NCBI RefSeq assembly: GCF_014193895.1
Contig: NZ_BLZR01000001.1
Span: 4,030,001 to 4,094,000, forward strand
From: Clostridium fungisolvens
Lineage (GTDB): Bacteria; Bacillota; Clostridia; Clostridiales; Clostridiaceae
Length of the DNA: 64,000 bases
Reading direction: 5' to 3'
The notes beneath the pieces are model-generated. The model did no database searches. It worked only from the letters and a program-made list of their open reading frames with translations, and had not been told where the DNA came from. The position numbers and the translations under genes were made by a program. The stretch's first letter is position 1. Each line of letters opens with the position of its first letter. Of this stretch, positions 43,887-54,074 are shown one piece after another.

Positions 43887-46871
43887 CTAACACTCCTTGT
43901 ATTGCAAACATATAGTTACCTTGTGCTCTTTATTGTCTTCAAAAATCTTAATGATATTTCCTTCAATTTCTACATCATCTACCTTAATAGAGTATGAAGA
44001 GTCCTTTATTCTTAAAAATCCTTCTGGTTTTGTGATTCTAATATTATATGTGGCTTTACCAGTATTAAGAATAATGTTTATAAACTTTTGCTCTTCCATA
44101 AGTATTGGATCTATTTCAATACCTCCAGCTGTATATTGGATACCGAAGGCATCAAATAAAGATAAGGTAAGCCAAGTAGAGGTTCCGCTCAATGTAGGTC
44201 CAATATTTTCACCTGTATCGCTATTATTATATTGCGTACAAAATCTTGGATTTCCACAAGTTACATATGGATGTTCCATGGTTTTATAAGGTAAAACTAA
44301 ATTGATCATCCAATAAGCTGTAGCTGTAAGTCTTCTTGCTAATTCATTACTTTCAACTTTTTTAGCAGCTTTAAGCATAGCACTGGTTGCCATCATAGTG
44401 GCATGTTTGAATATTCCTCCATTCTCTCTATCTCCCGGGAAATACTCACCGGTTGCTGTCCCTATTGCAATCTTTTCTAAATCCGTAGGACTGATAAGTT
44501 TTATACCATAAGGAGTCTTCAAATGTTCATCTATAGAGTCCAGCATTACTTCTATCTGCTCTTCAGTGGCACAATTAGCTAAAATAGACCAGCTAAAGGA
44601 GTTTAAAAAATACGTTCCATCTTTATTAGGATCCGCAGAAAGTTTATCTCCCTTTGCTCCAAGGTATGTGAACTCGCCATCCTTGTATCTATTAAACAGT
44701 ACTCTTGCAAAGAAATCACTCTTCCATGCATGCTCCTGTAGATTCTTATAAAGCTTCTCAGATACACTCTCTAGATTACTGCAATACTCTTCATCTCCTT
44801 TGAGCTCTCCAATTTCAATCATTTCTTCAAAAGCTAGCTTTAATAAGAATCCATTCATAACACTTTCAGAATAATCACTTTCAAATGGTTCTCCATTCTT
44901 TTGTGTTCTTGCTATCTGTTCATTATATCTTCTTTCTTTTTCCACACCATTTATATAGTCAGGATCAAGCTTCAAGCAATCATTCCAATCTGCAAAGTCA
45001 AGTAGTGGTATCCCATGCTTACCAATTGATATTTCTCCTGAATATCTTAATATTGCTTTCATAGTGTCATATAAACTTCTTGTCTTTATTGGATCGCTTC
45101 CCCCAATTTCACACTTTTCATCAAGAAAATCCATATCACCTGTTATATTTATATATCTAAATACAGCTTGAATCAGCCACAATCCATCATCTGACCATTT
45201 TCCTGGCTCTTTTCCAACCCAGAAAAAATTATGATATGCATAACCAAATTCAAATACTTTTTCAGCCCATTCCTTAATCAAGTTTTTTACAAGAGCTTTT
45301 TCTCCCATACCTACAAAATAGTACATAGATGCATAAATATCCTGTATTTCTCTAAAACCAATCTCTCTATAACCTTTTTGAGTTTGATCAAAGGAACGGG
45401 ATACAAAGGTTTGATATAGTACCTGAAAAGGAAGATTCTTATTAACATAAGTATCAAAGTTACTGTCTTCTGATATAACTTGCATATAACTACTATACCT
45501 ATTAATAAAACTTTGACTGCTCTCAAAAGCTTTTTTAACCTCTTTTTCATCTCTATATTTATTTATTAAGTTCTGTACTTCGTTTTTGAAGCTATTTTCA
45601 TCAAATTCGTCATTTGCTTTGTTTGAAACTAGTCCTGTAAAATTATCAACGGTAACCTTATCTAAGGCTTGTATAGTAAAATCACTACTAAGCGCAAAGA
45701 ATCCTGGACCTTTTCTGTTCAAATTATTACTGAGTTTGTATAATCCCTCAGGTCTTTCCAAAGAAGCATTTCCCACAAACTCACTATAACTTGTACAAAA
45801 TTCCTTAGGTAGTAGCGATCTATTTTCATTGTGAGTGATCATAGTATGAAATCTATAATCTCCTTTTGTATACATAGGGTAATAATCTGAAGAAATTGCT
45901 TCTACATGTCCATCTTCATCAGTGTATACCTTCGCCTGCATAATTACATTGCTATATAAAACATCCTCCATCAATGCACCAGGGGCAGCACTTCCAAACA
46001 TACCTGTATAAACTATTTTGATTTTCCTTGCCCTACTAGTATTATTTATTAATTTAATTTGCTGCGCTTCTACAGCTATAGGCATATTTTCTTCCTGTGG
46101 TAATAGGAAGATTAGCCTTTCTATTTCCAAGCCACATTTAGTCTTATAATAAATTTCAGTGTAATTTTGAGCATGTACACATTTACCACTTTCTATATTT
46201 TCATCCTTAACATTTGCCGAATAAAATATTTGCCTTCCATCTTCCACTAAGTAGAACTGACGATTTGCAGGAAATCCATTTTCATCTTGAAGCATATCCC
46301 ATCTTGTAGCTAATACTTGAGTGGCAGCATGTGCTCTAAAGCTTCCTCTTCCAAACTTATCTACTACACTCTTTGGAGTAGTCTGAAGAGCATGGGAAAA
46401 TCCCAGTCTATTGCCAAGCAACAGATTTGTATTGAAATGAGGTCCAGGAGCAGGGGCTCTTAGGTCTATTTCATGTTCTCCATTTTCGTTAATACTTCCC
46501 ACACCGTAAGTTATATTTTGTACTATTTCGTTTATCTTTTTACTAAGCTCAAAATCTAATAATATTTCAGTAATTTCACCATTTCTACTTGTTAATAAAG
46601 CTGTGTCATATATATCTTTAGTAAGCTTAATCATTACAAATTCATTTTCTTCTAAGACTTCATCCAATAGCTTAGCTATTTCTCTATCCTTAAATATTTC
46701 TAAAGTAACAGGAATTTTGATTTGTAAATTAGTTACACCTACTGCCTTTTTATAAGTACTGTCATAGAATATTCCATCTATAACTGCCCCTTTTTCAATT
46801 TTCTCTGAAAATATTACTCTTAATTTATGATCAGCTGACTGTTTTACTTGTCTTGCTACTACTTCTCTCAT
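43887..46871 (-). CDS. GH94 phosphorylase, cellodextrin-phosphorylase-like
   Basis: A 994-residue GH94 enzyme. It closely matches what I recall of clostridial cellodextrin phosphorylase: PAPGPHFNTNLLLGNRLGF, TTPKSVVDKFGRGSFRAHAA, FPANRQFYLVEDGRQIFYS, SRSFDQTQKGYREIGFRE, the catalytic DFADWNDCLKLD (near 629) and YKDGEFTYLGAKGDKLSADP. It would shorten imported beta-1,4-gluco-oligosaccharides, or the 1,4-linked parts of mixed-linkage ones, releasing glucose 1-phosphate. The second of two tandem ATGs (46871) has the better spacing from GGAGG. It lies 108 bp after the permease gene, with a hairpin between, and is joined to the GH16 gene. Confidence 0.88.
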   Translation of the reverse strand: MREVVARQVKQSADHKLRVIFSEKIEKGAVIDGIFYDSTYKKAVGVTNLQIKIPVTLEIFKDREIAKLLDEVLEENEFVMIKLTKDIYDTALLTSRNGEITEILLDFELSKKINEIVQNITYGVGSINENGEHEIDLRAPAPGPHFNTNLLLGNRLGFSHALQTTPKSVVDKFGRGSFRAHAATQVLATRWDMLQDENGFPANRQFYLVEDGRQIFYSANVKDENIESGKCVHAQNYTEIYYKTKCGLEIERLIFLLPQEENMPIAVEAQQIKLINNTSRARKIKIVYTGMFGSAAPGALMEDVLYSNVIMQAKVYTDEDGHVEAISSDYYPMYTKGDYRFHTMITHNENRSLLPKEFCTSYSEFVGNASLERPEGLYKLSNNLNRKGPGFFALSSDFTIQALDKVTVDNFTGLVSNKANDEFDENSFKNEVQNLINKYRDEKEVKKAFESSQSFINRYSSYMQVISEDSNFDTYVNKNLPFQVLYQTFVSRSFDQTQKGYREIGFREIQDIYASMYYFVGMGEKALVKNLIKEWAEKVFEFGYAYHNFFWVGKEPGKWSDDGLWLIQAVFRYINITGDMDFLDEKCEIGGSDPIKTRSLYDTMKAILRYSGEISIGKHGIPLLDFADWNDCLKLDPDYINGVEKERRYNEQIARTQKNGEPFESDYSESVMNGFLLKLAFEEMIEIGELKGDEEYCSNLESVSEKLYKNLQEHAWKSDFFARVLFNRYKDGEFTYLGAKGDKLSADPNKDGTYFLNSFSWSILANCATEEQIEVMLDSIDEHLKTPYGIKLISPTDLEKIAIGTATGEYFPGDRENGGIFKHATMMATSAMLKAAKKVESNELARRLTATAYWMINLVLPYKTMEHPYVTCGNPRFCTQYNNSDTGENIGPTLSGTSTWLTLSLFDAFGIQYTAGGIEIDPILMEEQKFINIILNTGKATYNIRITKPEGFLRIKDSSYSIKVDDVEIEGNIIKIFEDNKEHKVTICLQYKEC

Positions 46872-46931
46872 CATACACCTCCAAAATATACTAATTAATA
46901 AAATATAAAATTCAACATATTTATAATTGTG

Positions 46932-46965
46932 AAAAATAGGGATTTAATTTAAAATCCCTATTTTA
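46932..46965 (-). terminator. Intra-operon hairpin between permease and phosphorylase genes
   Basis: AAATAGGGATTT pairs with AAATCCCTATTT, followed on the minus strand by TTTTTCAC. It may be a partial terminator or a processing/stability hairpin that lowers enzyme gene expression relative to transport genes. Confidence 0.7.
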
Positions 46966-46979
46966 CCTTCAAATAATAT

Positions 46980-47846
46980 TTAGCCTTTAACCGCTCCTGC
47001 TGTCATACCACTAATAAACTTCTTTTGAAGCGCAAAAAACATTATTAGAACTGGAATTGTTGTTACAACACTTGCTGCCATCATTAAATCGTATCTATTT
47101 TGGTAATTACCAACGTAAAGTCTTATTCCAACTGGAATTGTCTGAGTAGAAATATCTGTAGTTAGTACCCACGCAAATAATAGTTCATCCCAAGCCATTA
47201 GAAAAATATATATACCAGTGGCAATAATTCCTGTAGTTGAGATAGGTAATATTATTCGTATCAAGGCACCGAATTTTGAACATCCATCTATGCGAGCTGC
47301 TTCTTCCAATTCCTTTGGTATAGTTGCAAAAAATCCTCTTAGTATCCATATACTAAATGGAATAAAGAATGCTGAATAAGTAATTATCACTCCAGGATAT
47401 GTATTCACTATTCTTATTCCAAAGTTCTCCTGAATCTTAATAAACATTATATAAAGAGGCAATAAAAACATCATACCTGGTATCATTTGCGTAGCAAGTA
47501 CTGTTCCTCCAAAAATACCTGAACCAGGAAATTTGTATTTTGCAACTGCATAGCCAGCAAAAATTGCTAAGCCTAATGTAACTAAAGTAGTTACACCACA
47601 AATAATTAAACTGTTCTTAAGATACGCAAAGAAATTTATGTTTTGCCACATTTCAATATAATTATGCCAATTAACCGGCTTTCCTAGAGTACCTGTTGCT
47701 AATTCTCCTTGAGTCATTAATGAACTTAAGACCATCCAAATTATTGGAAATACGCTACTTATTATTAGTATAAATAAAACAATATTTGCCGCTATATGCT
47801 TTGCCTTCTTTTTTCTTCTAACACTTTGTACGTAACTCGTAGCCAT
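46980..47846 (-). CDS. Sugar ABC transporter permease, MalG-type
   Basis: A 288-residue permease with six spans and the ATPase-contacting EAA loop ELEEAARIDGCSKFGALIRI. It ends in KKFISGMTAGAVKG, typical of CUT1-family MalG proteins. It overlaps the stop of the MalF-type gene by one base, so the two are coupled. It should form the pore for gluco-oligosaccharides with its partner. No ATPase gene is present in this operon. Confidence 0.93.
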   Translation of the reverse strand: MATSYVQSVRRKKKAKHIAANIVLFILIISSVFPIIWMVLSSLMTQGELATGTLGKPVNWHNYIEMWQNINFFAYLKNSLIICGVTTLVTLGLAIFAGYAVAKYKFPGSGIFGGTVLATQMIPGMMFLLPLYIMFIKIQENFGIRIVNTYPGVIITYSAFFIPFSIWILRGFFATIPKELEEAARIDGCSKFGALIRIILPISTTGIIATGIYIFLMAWDELLFAWVLTTDISTQTIPVGIRLYVGNYQNRYDLMMAASVVTTIPVLIMFFALQKKFISGMTAGAVKG

Positions 47847-48820
47847 TATTCATCCACCACCAAACTATCTCTAAATACTCTATACCATATCCACACAAGG
47901 GTAAGAACACATATCATTACTACAATAGTAGCCGCTGCACCAGTACCAAAGTTCCATGTTTGGAAAGAGTTTCTCTGAATATTTGTCATCAATAAATCTC
48001 CCCATTTACCAGGATATCCTGCACCATGTCCAAACATCATTGAAACAATATTATAAGAATATATATAATTAATCATTCCAAAGAGCATTTGGATACCAAT
48101 TACCGGTTTAAGCAATGGTAAGGTTATATTTCTAAACTTTTGAACTGCATTTGCTCCATCTATTTCTGCTGCTTCATAAAAATCATCAGATATACTTTGA
48201 AGCCCTGCTAGTAGCATTATCATTACAAGTGGTACATTTCTCCATATGGTAGGTATTATTATTGCAGGAAGTACATTAGGTCCAGTAAGCCAGAAAGGCT
48301 TGCTTGGAAGAATATGTAGCCAATCTACCAATATTCTATTAATAATACCTGTGTCCTGCTGCCACATAAATCCCCACAGCATACCTACTACATAAGAAGG
48401 CACAACCCAAGGAGTTAATAATAAAGTTCTTGCAATTCCTCTAAACTTAAATTCTCTATTAACTACCATAGCTGACGCCAATCCTAAAACTATAACTAAG
48501 ACACTACAAATAAGTCCATATATTCCTGTATTTCTAAGTGCCTCTAAAAATCCAGAACGCATATTACTTGAGGTGTCAAACAAAACCTTATTAAAATTAT
48601 CAAATCCTGCAAATGGTGCATTTAAAAATTGTTTCAACGTAAACTGATTAAGTTTAAGTATTGAAAAATATAATCCTTGTATCATAGGTATAAGTTGTAC
48701 AATTACCATAGCAATTACTGCTGGTGCTATAAGTGCATATGCAAATTTATTTTTCCGTATATTTTTTATAATGCCATTCTCACGCCTTGTCCGTATGACT
48801 GGATTCTTCTCTATCTCCAT
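47846..48820 (-). CDS. Sugar ABC transporter permease, MalF-type
   Basis: A 324-residue permease with an N-terminal basic cytoplasmic stretch, six spans and the EAA loop DFYEAAEIDGANAVQKFRNI. AGGAGG precedes the ATG at 48820. It lies 87 bp after the binding-protein gene, with a strong hairpin in that gap. Confidence 0.93.
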   Translation of the reverse strand: MEIEKNPVIRTRRENGIIKNIRKNKFAYALIAPAVIAMVIVQLIPMIQGLYFSILKLNQFTLKQFLNAPFAGFDNFNKVLFDTSSNMRSGFLEALRNTGIYGLICSVLVIVLGLASAMVVNREFKFRGIARTLLLTPWVVPSYVVGMLWGFMWQQDTGIINRILVDWLHILPSKPFWLTGPNVLPAIIIPTIWRNVPLVMIMLLAGLQSISDDFYEAAEIDGANAVQKFRNITLPLLKPVIGIQMLFGMINYIYSYNIVSMMFGHGAGYPGKWGDLLMTNIQRNSFQTWNFGTGAAATIVVMICVLTLVWIWYRVFRDSLVVDE

Positions 48821-48855
48821 GTGGCACCTCCTATAACGACCTATATGTCTAATAT

Positions 48856-48886
48856 AAATTATACAGGGGTCACCCCTGTATAATTT
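48856..48886 (-). other. Perfect intercistronic hairpin between binding-protein and permease genes
   Basis: A 14-bp perfect stem (AAATTATACAGGGG and its complement) with a three-base loop and no real T run. The layout resembles hairpins that stabilise binding-protein mRNA and reduce read-through, giving excess receptor over permease. Confidence 0.75.
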
Positions 48887-48907
48887 AATTAACTATTCTT
48901 ATTTCTA

Positions 48908-50251
48908 TTATTTTTGTTGGCTAAGAACTGCATTAACATCATTAGCTGCTGCGTCTAACTCTTTCTGATTTTTAGCAGGATCATACGCTCCATTAACACC
49001 CATTACATTATCCCATACATTTGACAAACCTTTTTGTAATAGTGATTCTGATGGTGCCCAACCTGGGATTGAAGGATATGATTTACCATATTGTAATTGT
49101 TGCTTGAATACTGATAACAATGGATCGTCAGTTACAAACTTGTCATCAAATGATTTAGCATTTGTTGGTAGATTACCATGTTTCTTAGCATATGCTACCT
49201 GTGCATCAGCTGATGAAAGGTAAGCTAATAACTTGATAGCTTCTGGCTTGTTCTTTGAAGATTTAAATACTGCTAAATCACTTCCACCGAAGAATGCATA
49301 TCTACCTTTTGGTCCTTCTGGAATTATAGCAACTCCAACCTTTTTAGGATCTAAAGACTTAGCACTATCCTTTGCAAACTCAGTTTTTATTGTTTGTGCA
49401 AGGTAAGCACCTGAGATAATAGTTGCATATTCACCACTATTGAATAATGCTTCAACTTCAGATGAATTTTTTTCTAGAGCAGCCTTTGGCATTAAACCTT
49501 CTGCAGCTAAGCTTGCATAGTAGTTAATACCTTGTACTGACTCAGGAGAATTTATTGCTGCCTTACCATCCTTAATATATTCTCCGCCTGCTCCCCATAT
49601 CCACCATGAGAAGTTATGAACAACGTTCCAGTCATTCTTACCTGGCATACCAAGAGCAGCCATCTTTTTACCATTAACTTCTACTCCATTTAACTTCTTT
49701 AATGCAGCCTTAAAGCTATCCCATGTATTAAAATCCTTAGTTGGATCTACTCCTGCTTTCTCACAAGCGTCTTTTCTGTAGTAAATAGCTCTGGTATCTA
49801 CGAACCATGGCACTGCATATCTTTCACTCTTACCTTCTATACCAGTTGTACTTAGTGTAGCCTTTACAAATGCTTCGTCTCCTCCAAAGTCCTTGTAACT
49901 TGGAGTTAAATCCTCTAACGCTCCCATTGCACTTACAGCTGAAACCCATGTATTACCTAACTGAGTAATATCAGGTGCTTGACCACTAGTTGCTGCTGCA
50001 GTAATCTTAGTCCAAGCTGATCCCCAGTCTAATACAGTAGGTGTAACCTTTATATTAGGATTCTTGTCTAGAAAAGGTTTGATAACTTCCATAAAATCTT
50101 TATCTGGAGTTCCGCTGTTAGGCATTATCCAAACATTTAAGTTTACGTTTTCTTTTTTTGCGCTACTTGAATCTGATGTTTTCGATCCGCACCCTGCTAG
50201 GCTTATAGCCATAATACTTACTAATACTGCTGAAAGTAATTTTTTCTTCAT
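48908..50251 (-). CDS. Sugar ABC transporter substrate-binding lipoprotein (CUT1)
   Basis: A 447-residue lipoprotein with signal peptide and lipobox SLAGC (Cys at about 21). The mature part is a family 1 solute-binding protein: VWIMPNSGTPDKDFMEVIKP, DITQLGNTWVSAVSAMGALE, YAVPWFVDTRAIYYRKD and YAFFGGSDLAVFKSSKN. It should deliver beta-gluco-oligosaccharides to the permeases downstream. It is first in the operon and its promoter must lie within 50252-50370. Two-component genes that may control it lie just upstream, divided by a terminator. Confidence 0.94.
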   Translation of the reverse strand: MKKKLLSAVLVSIMAISLAGCGSKTSDSSSAKKENVNLNVWIMPNSGTPDKDFMEVIKPFLDKNPNIKVTPTVLDWGSAWTKITAAATSGQAPDITQLGNTWVSAVSAMGALEDLTPSYKDFGGDEAFVKATLSTTGIEGKSERYAVPWFVDTRAIYYRKDACEKAGVDPTKDFNTWDSFKAALKKLNGVEVNGKKMAALGMPGKNDWNVVHNFSWWIWGAGGEYIKDGKAAINSPESVQGINYYASLAAEGLMPKAALEKNSSEVEALFNSGEYATIISGAYLAQTIKTEFAKDSAKSLDPKKVGVAIIPEGPKGRYAFFGGSDLAVFKSSKNKPEAIKLLAYLSSADAQVAYAKKHGNLPTNAKSFDDKFVTDDPLLSVFKQQLQYGKSYPSIPGWAPSESLLQKGLSNVWDNVMGVNGAYDPAKNQKELDAAANDVNAVLSQQK

Positions 50252-50370
50252 TCCAATCCCCCCTGATTTCTTTCTACAGTACTTATGATATATTAATCCG
50301 TATTTTACTAAAATGGTAGAAAATTACGATAGAGTATTAAAAAATTACTGAATTTAAACATTTACATAAA

Positions 50371-50478
50371 AAATAAGTTTTATTTTTTACTGTATCGCCA
50401 TAATAAACTTCTGAAGGCATTGAGATATCTAAGTTTAATCTACATAGGGATTTTAAACTTTCCTTAACAGTAAAAAAA
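50371..50478. repeat. Dispersed inverted-end repeat M2, copy e (without M1)
   Basis: AAATAAGTTTTATTTTTTAC at the left and TTCCTTAACAGTAAAAAAA at the right. The interior matches copies c and f (TGTATNGCCATAA...). It is the only M2 copy here not preceded by M1. Confidence 0.75.
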
Positions 50479-50510
50479 GAGATTCTATACATTAATATAG
50501 AATCTCTCTT
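50471..50510 (-). terminator. Terminator of the YesMN operon
   Basis: On the minus strand AGAGATTCTATA pairs with TATAGAATCTCT, followed by a run of T, directly after the response-regulator stop codon. Confidence 0.9.
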
Positions 50511-50513
50511 TAT

Positions 50514-52115
50514 TTACAAGCTGCACTTTTTATATTCAGCTGGGTTATATCCGGTATGCTTTTTAAAGAGTTTGCTAAAATACGCAGTTTCTTTATAGCC
50601 TAAAACTTCACTAACTTCATAGACCTTATAGTCATGCTTCTTTAATAAAACTTTTGCTCTCTCCATCTTAGCTTTTGTTACATATTCTAAGAAATTTTCT
50701 CCTGTCTGCTGCTTAAATATAGAACATAGATAGTTCTTGCTGATATTTAAGTAATTAGACATAACTGTTAAAGTAATATCCTTATCTATATTGTTTAACA
50801 CATATTCACAGGCCTTTTGAACTACATTATCGTTCTTATTCAAATTATATTCGCTTATAACATTTATGAGTTTTCTAATATTATCTGTCAATTGCTTTTC
50901 AATATCTTCCAAGTTCTCAACACCTAAGAACCCAATTTTAATGAGCTGACTTAAATCATATACATCTTCTAAAAAGCTATATTTTTTTAATACATTATTA
51001 TAAATATTATATACGATTTGTGTAAAGGCAATATTAATCTTAAAAATGTCAAAGTTCAATATTTGAGCTATTTCTTTAATTAACTGCTGAAGCATACTTA
51101 ATGAATCTTCTTTCCCCAAGATTATTGAGTTTATAAGCGCCTTCTCTTTTTCAATTGGGTAAACAAAATTCTCTTGTCTTGTATCTACCAATTCACTTAG
51201 GTTAATTATCCTATTTGTACCTAACACATATTTATATTTTAATGTTTCTTTTGCATTCAGGTAGCTTTTATGAATACTATATATCTGGTTATAGCAATTG
51301 CCAATTCCTATATTTAGCTTAATTCCTAATTCCTCATTACATCTTTTAAGTATACCCTTTAAAGCAAATACAAAACTTTCATTGAAAGCTTGCAATTCAA
51401 CTTCTTTTTCTGTCTGTACTATAATAATCTTTTTCCCTAACTCTTCATCTAAAATATGAAAATACTCTATGCTACTCTTCTCCAACTCTTTCTCAATTAT
51501 ATCCTGAAAGTTCTTTTCCAAGTAACTCCATTCAATGCTTCCACTTATATCCTCTTTGCTAATAACAATATCATTGATTTCAACTATTGCTACCTGAACT
51601 TTCCCCTTAACTAAAGGTAAATCATATTGTGAAATATACTCATCAATCATAATCAGGCTCTTTCCTCGTAATAAATCATACAGTATCTTTTCACCAGATA
51701 TAATTTTGTTTATGCTGTATTCATACTCCTTTTCTTCTTTCATCTTAAGTTTTTTATATGCATTAACCAGTATGTTCTTAAGTTTTTGTGAATCTATTGG
51801 TTTTAGTATATAGTCAAAAGCACCAAGTCTTATACCTTCTTGTGCATACAAAAATTCATCATATCCACTTAATAGTACTACTAAGGTATCTAATTCCATA
51901 TCCCTTATTTCTCTTAATAGTTCAATTCCATTTACCTTATGCATCTTAATATCAGAAACAATAAAATCTATATTATGTTCCGACAGCAATTTTAGTGCCT
52001 CTTCTCCATCTCGTGCTTCACAAATAATCTTAAATCCAAACTCTTCCCAATTGACTATCTTTTTTAATCCCATTCGGATAATTGGTTCATCATCTACAAT
52101 CATAACTGAATACAC
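50514..52115 (-). CDS. YesN-type response regulator with AraC DNA-binding domain
   Basis: A 533-residue regulator. The receiver domain (about 1-125) has MIVDDEPIIRMG, the phospho-acceptor in FIVSDIKMH, LLSGYDEF and the Lys in LKPID. A central region (about 140-400) of unknown fold follows. The C-terminal double helix-turn-helix of AraC type is at about 435-533 (ITLTVMSNYLNISKNYLCSI, VSEVLGYKETAYFSKLFKKH). The GTG at 52115 is chosen because GGGGGG lies six bases before it; an ATG at 52157 would overlap the kinase gene spacing. It lies 58 bp after the sensor gene. It is the likely activator of the adjacent beta-glucan operon, an inference from position. Confidence 0.93.
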   Translation of the reverse strand: MYSVMIVDDEPIIRMGLKKIVNWEEFGFKIICEARDGEEALKLLSEHNIDFIVSDIKMHKVNGIELLREIRDMELDTLVVLLSGYDEFLYAQEGIRLGAFDYILKPIDSQKLKNILVNAYKKLKMKEEKEYEYSINKIISGEKILYDLLRGKSLIMIDEYISQYDLPLVKGKVQVAIVEINDIVISKEDISGSIEWSYLEKNFQDIIEKELEKSSIEYFHILDEELGKKIIIVQTEKEVELQAFNESFVFALKGILKRCNEELGIKLNIGIGNCYNQIYSIHKSYLNAKETLKYKYVLGTNRIINLSELVDTRQENFVYPIEKEKALINSIILGKEDSLSMLQQLIKEIAQILNFDIFKINIAFTQIVYNIYNNVLKKYSFLEDVYDLSQLIKIGFLGVENLEDIEKQLTDNIRKLINVISEYNLNKNDNVVQKACEYVLNNIDKDITLTVMSNYLNISKNYLCSIFKQQTGENFLEYVTKAKMERAKVLLKKHDYKVYEVSEVLGYKETAYFSKLFKKHTGYNPAEYKKCSL

Positions 52116-52173
52116 ATTTATCCCCCCTAAAATTAGACGTTTAAATTTCATCTTCATCTTTGAATAATTTACA

Positions 52174-54012
52174 TTAAGAACTAGATTGTTCTTGTTTATT
52201 AGGAAGTCTAAGTATCATCTTAGTATAGCTATACTCCTGAGCTTCTATAAGAATACCGTACTGCTTTCCATAAAAAAGTTTTATTCTGTCATTTACATTC
52301 TTGAGTCCAACTCCAAAACTTTTATCTGTATTTCCATCTATATGACTCTGCAGAGCTTGTACTTGTTTTACATTCATTCCTTTTCCTTCATCTCTGACAC
52401 TTAAATACAGATATTCCTCATCAGTATGAACAGATATAGTTATGTTTCCATTTTCATCTCTTAACTTTTCCGAAAGACCATGCTTCACTGCGTTTTCCAC
52501 TAATGGCTGAATAGTAAATTTTAATATAGGCCTTTTAAGAAATTGCTCATCAATATCAATCTTTAAAATTATTTCAAAGTCATATCTTAAAGTCATTAAA
52601 GCAATATAATTATTGATATGTTTTATTTCTTCACTTAATAGCACAAATTCATTATTCCATTTCATATTATATCTCATCATATCACCTAAAGAAGCTAAAC
52701 AATCAGATACAAGAAAATTATCTTCAACTAATGCCATCATTCTTATATTTTCGAGAGTATTATATAGAAAGTGGGAATCTATTTGAGTCTTCAATGATTT
52801 TAATTCCGCTTCCTTAGTCATTATTTCTTTATGGACACTCTCCTTAATTAGTACATCAATAGTCTTCATCATTTGCCTAAAGTTATGTGCAAGTACACCT
52901 ACTTCATCATTACCATATACCTCTATACTAGGCATCAAGTCTCCACTTCTTACTTGTTTAACTGCATTTATTATTTTATATAATCTCTTAAGGATTGTCT
53001 TAGTCGCATAATAAACAACAATAGATAATACTATCAGTAAGAGTGAAGAGTTCCATATTAATAAAAGTCTAGATTTTTTTATTCCTTTTGAAACATTGTT
53101 TAAGGATATTACACTTAATAAGTAATTATTAGGTATGGGGGACTCTTTATACAATATAATATACTTATCTTTGCCTTGGTTATAGGTTATTTCACCTTTT
53201 TCATATACTAATTTATCTTTTATATCTTCTCCAAACTTATCTATATCAAATTTAGAGTTTTTAAGTAAAAAACTATTCTTATCTGTTTGTATATCCATTC
53301 CCTCTTTATTTACAAAAAATATTTGTCCACTCTTCATGATATCTTCTTGAAACATCTTTGGGAAAAAGTCTTTTGAACGCATAGTTACTCTGCTAATTCC
53401 TAAAAGCTTATTATATGGGTATTCAATATTTTTGTTGAGAGAAACTACTAAATCTTTAGATTCGTCATTATAAGCTGAATTAATTTTTATATCATTGTCA
53501 TAATGATTTATATTCCAATATTCAGCCCCGTTTTTTTCAATAGTTTTTTTATACCAATCCTTCTGAGTAATTCTATCTACTCTATAAAATGTAGGCCATA
53601 ACTCTCTCACATTTACATTTTTAGTGAAGATATTTATTTGTTTTATTGTTGGATTGCTATTTTGTAGACTTATTAACTGTTTATAAGTTGTATCCTTGAA
53701 ATCAATTAATTTCTTCGAATCATGCATATCCCCTTGTAGATATCCAAGCAACTCATTATTTGCTTCCAGGGAATTTATTATATTTCTCATTATATAAACA
53801 TTTTTTTCAACACTGTCGTATTCATTACTTAGATCATAGTTAGCCCTATTTATTGTATCCTGCTTAGCATTTTCAGAAAGTTCATCAAATGTATAGAAAG
53901 AGAAAATTAAAATAGGAATGCCGATTATAAGTATGTAGGTTATAATTAACTTTTTCATTAAACTTTTATTCATAAATACACTTATAATCTTTTTAATCAA
54001 AAATTTTATCAT
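52174..54012 (-). CDS. YesM-type sensor histidine kinase
   Basis: A 612-residue membrane sensor. The first span is at about 20-42, an extracytoplasmic Cache-like sensing domain at about 45-300, the second span at about 315-338 and a HAMP domain follows. The histidine-kinase motif IDSHFLYNTLENIRMMA contains the phospho-His. The ATPase part has PLVENAVKHGLSEK and DEGKGM. AGGAG precedes the ATG at 54012. It lies between the solute-binding-like protein and the YesN regulator, the usual order of such sugar-sensing systems. Confidence 0.93.
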   Translation of the reverse strand: MIKFLIKKIISVFMNKSLMKKLIITYILIIGIPILIFSFYTFDELSENAKQDTINRANYDLSNEYDSVEKNVYIMRNIINSLEANNELLGYLQGDMHDSKKLIDFKDTTYKQLISLQNSNPTIKQINIFTKNVNVRELWPTFYRVDRITQKDWYKKTIEKNGAEYWNINHYDNDIKINSAYNDESKDLVVSLNKNIEYPYNKLLGISRVTMRSKDFFPKMFQEDIMKSGQIFFVNKEGMDIQTDKNSFLLKNSKFDIDKFGEDIKDKLVYEKGEITYNQGKDKYIILYKESPIPNNYLLSVISLNNVSKGIKKSRLLLIWNSSLLLIVLSIVVYYATKTILKRLYKIINAVKQVRSGDLMPSIEVYGNDEVGVLAHNFRQMMKTIDVLIKESVHKEIMTKEAELKSLKTQIDSHFLYNTLENIRMMALVEDNFLVSDCLASLGDMMRYNMKWNNEFVLLSEEIKHINNYIALMTLRYDFEIILKIDIDEQFLKRPILKFTIQPLVENAVKHGLSEKLRDENGNITISVHTDEEYLYLSVRDEGKGMNVKQVQALQSHIDGNTDKSFGVGLKNVNDRIKLFYGKQYGILIEAQEYSYTKMILRLPNKQEQSSS

Positions 54013-54074
54013 TTATTTTACTCCTACTCATCTAAAATTCCTAACTTAACTATTAATTTATACATATGAACTCT

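Noticed and set aside
45311..45550. 79-codon minus-strand frame inside the cellodextrin phosphorylase gene
   Set aside because: It is in another frame of a strongly conserved gene, with no start signal.
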